Shown: in pieces, positions 6,298 to 6,907 of the stretch
Layout: each line of letters begins with the position of its first letter
Numbering within the stretch: the first letter of the stretch is position 1
Assembly: GCA_943324575.2 (NCBI GenBank)
Contig: CALPMD020000065.1
Coordinates: forward strand, 1-6,907
Direction of reading: 5' to 3'
DNA length: 6,907 bases
Source: Akkermansia muciniphila
Lineage (GTDB): Bacteria; Verrucomicrobiota; Verrucomicrobiia; Verrucomicrobiales; Akkermansiaceae
Notes under the pieces: generated by a model
Database searches by the model: none
Told to the model about the DNA's origin: nothing
Seen by the model: only the letters and a program-made list of their open reading frames with translations
Program-made: the position numbers and the translations under genes

Positions 6298-6344
6298 TCG
6301 CGCGGCCGGGGCGCCATCTTTCTGCAAATCCGATCCATCGCTGC

Positions 6345-6387
6345 GCGGTTTACTCTTGGCTCACTGCAAGCAGTTCACTAAACCCGC
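6345..6387 (+). promoter_or_regulatory. Imperfect inverted repeat upstream of cysS
   Basis: GCGGTTTA (6345-6352) pairs with TAAACCCGC (6379-6387) apart from one bulged base, with an inner CTTG/CAAG pair (6355-6358, 6367-6370). A weak promoter-like pair lies inside it: TTGGCT, a 17-base gap, TAAACC, with three matches in each box. It could be an operator or a leader hairpin for cysS, or chance. There is no T run, so it is not a typical terminator for the upstream synthase gene. Confidence 0.25.
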
Positions 6388-6390
6388 CCC

Positions 6391-6907
6391 ATGCGGCTTT
6401 TTGACACCTTGACCCGGACCGAGCGCGAGCTCCGTCCCATCGACGGCTCCACCTATCGCTTCTATTGCTGTGGCCCGACGGTTTATGGCCCCGCGCACAT
6501 TGGCAATTTCCGCACCTTTGTCCTGCAAGACGTCCTGCGCCGCACCCTCGAAACCGGCGGCACTCGCACCCTCCACGTCCGCAACATCACCGACGTGGAC
6601 GACAAAACCATCCGCGATTCCATCAAGGCCGGCCAATCGCTCAAGGACTTCACCGCGGGCTGGACGAAAAAATTTCACGCCGACTGCGACCAGCTCGGCC
6701 TGCTGCCACCACACATCGAACCGTCCGCCGTCGAACACATCCCGCAACAGATCGCGATGATCGAAGCACTCATCGCCAAAGGCCACGCCTACGCCTCCGA
6801 CGACGGCTCGGTCTATTTCAAAATCGCCTCCTTCCCCGGCTACGGCCGCCTGTCACGCCTCGACGAGCGCGAGCTCGACATGGGCAAGACCCAGAACGCC
6901 CGCTCCA
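6391..6907 (+). CDS. cysS: Cysteinyl-tRNA synthetase, N-terminal part (runs off the right edge)
   Basis: CysS, a class I aminoacyl-tRNA synthetase, charges tRNA-Cys in the cytoplasm. From the ATG at 6391, 172 complete codons are open to the window end, about a third of the usual 460-490 residues. Visible motifs are MRLFDTLTR at the start, CGPTVYGPAHIGNFR (27-41) with the zinc-ligand Cys27 and the HIGN form of the class I signature, and NITDVDDKTI (65-74). Near the edge, KGHAYASDDGSVYF (130-143) and GYGRLS (150-155) also match the family. The KMSKS loop, the other zinc ligands and the anticodon-binding domain lie outside the window. It starts 93 bases after the prenyl synthase stop on the same strand. 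No Shine-Dalgarno motif is evident. Confidence 0.97.
   Translation, partial: MRLFDTLTRTERELRPIDGSTYRFYCCGPTVYGPAHIGNFRTFVLQDVLRRTLETGGTRTLHVRNITDVDDKTIRDSIKAGQSLKDFTAGWTKKFHADCDQLGLLPPHIEPSAVEHIPQQIAMIEALIAKGHAYASDDGSVYFKIASFPGYGRLSRLDERELDMGKTQNARS

Noticed and set aside
6298..6390. T-box riboswitch in front of cysS
   Set aside because: The gap is only 93 bases, and neither the conserved T-box sequence nor a terminator with a T run is visible.
1..6907. tRNA genes, CRISPR arrays, insertion sequences or attachment sites
   Set aside because: No cloverleaf, regularly spaced repeats, transposase motifs or flanking terminal repeats were seen on either strand by eye.

Overview
The window is about 6.9 kb of GC-rich (roughly 60%) bacterial chromosome carrying ordinary housekeeping genes, with no sign of a plasmid, phage, CRISPR array or insertion sequence. 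Protein style (a squalene/phytoene synthase with a VSRSFYLSL start, the gene mix, and starts without clear Shine-Dalgarno motifs) suggests a Verrucomicrobiota genome, perhaps Opitutae. That placement is inferred from resemblance and was not computed.

Left part (1-1178, minus strand): lipoyl synthase lipA, followed after 5 bases by the first 54 codons of an EVE-domain protein that runs off the left edge. A spacer of about 245 bases with three small hairpins separates lipA from the divergent plus-strand genes. These are glutamate racemase murI (1424-2227), an A-type Fe-S carrier of the IscA/HesB/ErpA kind (2283-2654), and an unrecognised protein with one membrane segment (2681-3421).

Middle part (minus strand): a short, diverged relative of the sugar C-methyltransferases (3532-4431), convergent with the membrane protein, and upstream of it an exported L,D-transpeptidase (4575-5240). 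Each has its own promoter-like sequence; the one for the L,D-transpeptidase is close to the sigma-70 consensus.

Right part (plus strand): a head-to-head prenyl synthase of the squalene/phytoene type (about 5353-6297), divergent from the L,D-transpeptidase, then the first 172 codons of cysteinyl-tRNA synthetase cysS (6391 to the window end).

Two themes can be read. Fe-S biology: LipA needs two 4Fe-4S clusters and consumes one of them per reaction, and an A-type carrier is encoded about 1.1 kb away. Envelope: MurI makes D-glutamate for peptidoglycan, the L,D-transpeptidase crosslinks or anchors to peptidoglycan, the prenyl synthase makes a C30 or C40 lipid, and the unknown protein is membrane-anchored. 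No wholly new system is evident. The most unusual item is the methyltransferase-like protein, which keeps its zinc-finger cysteines and overall layout but lacks the family's expected catalytic residues and its C-terminal domain.
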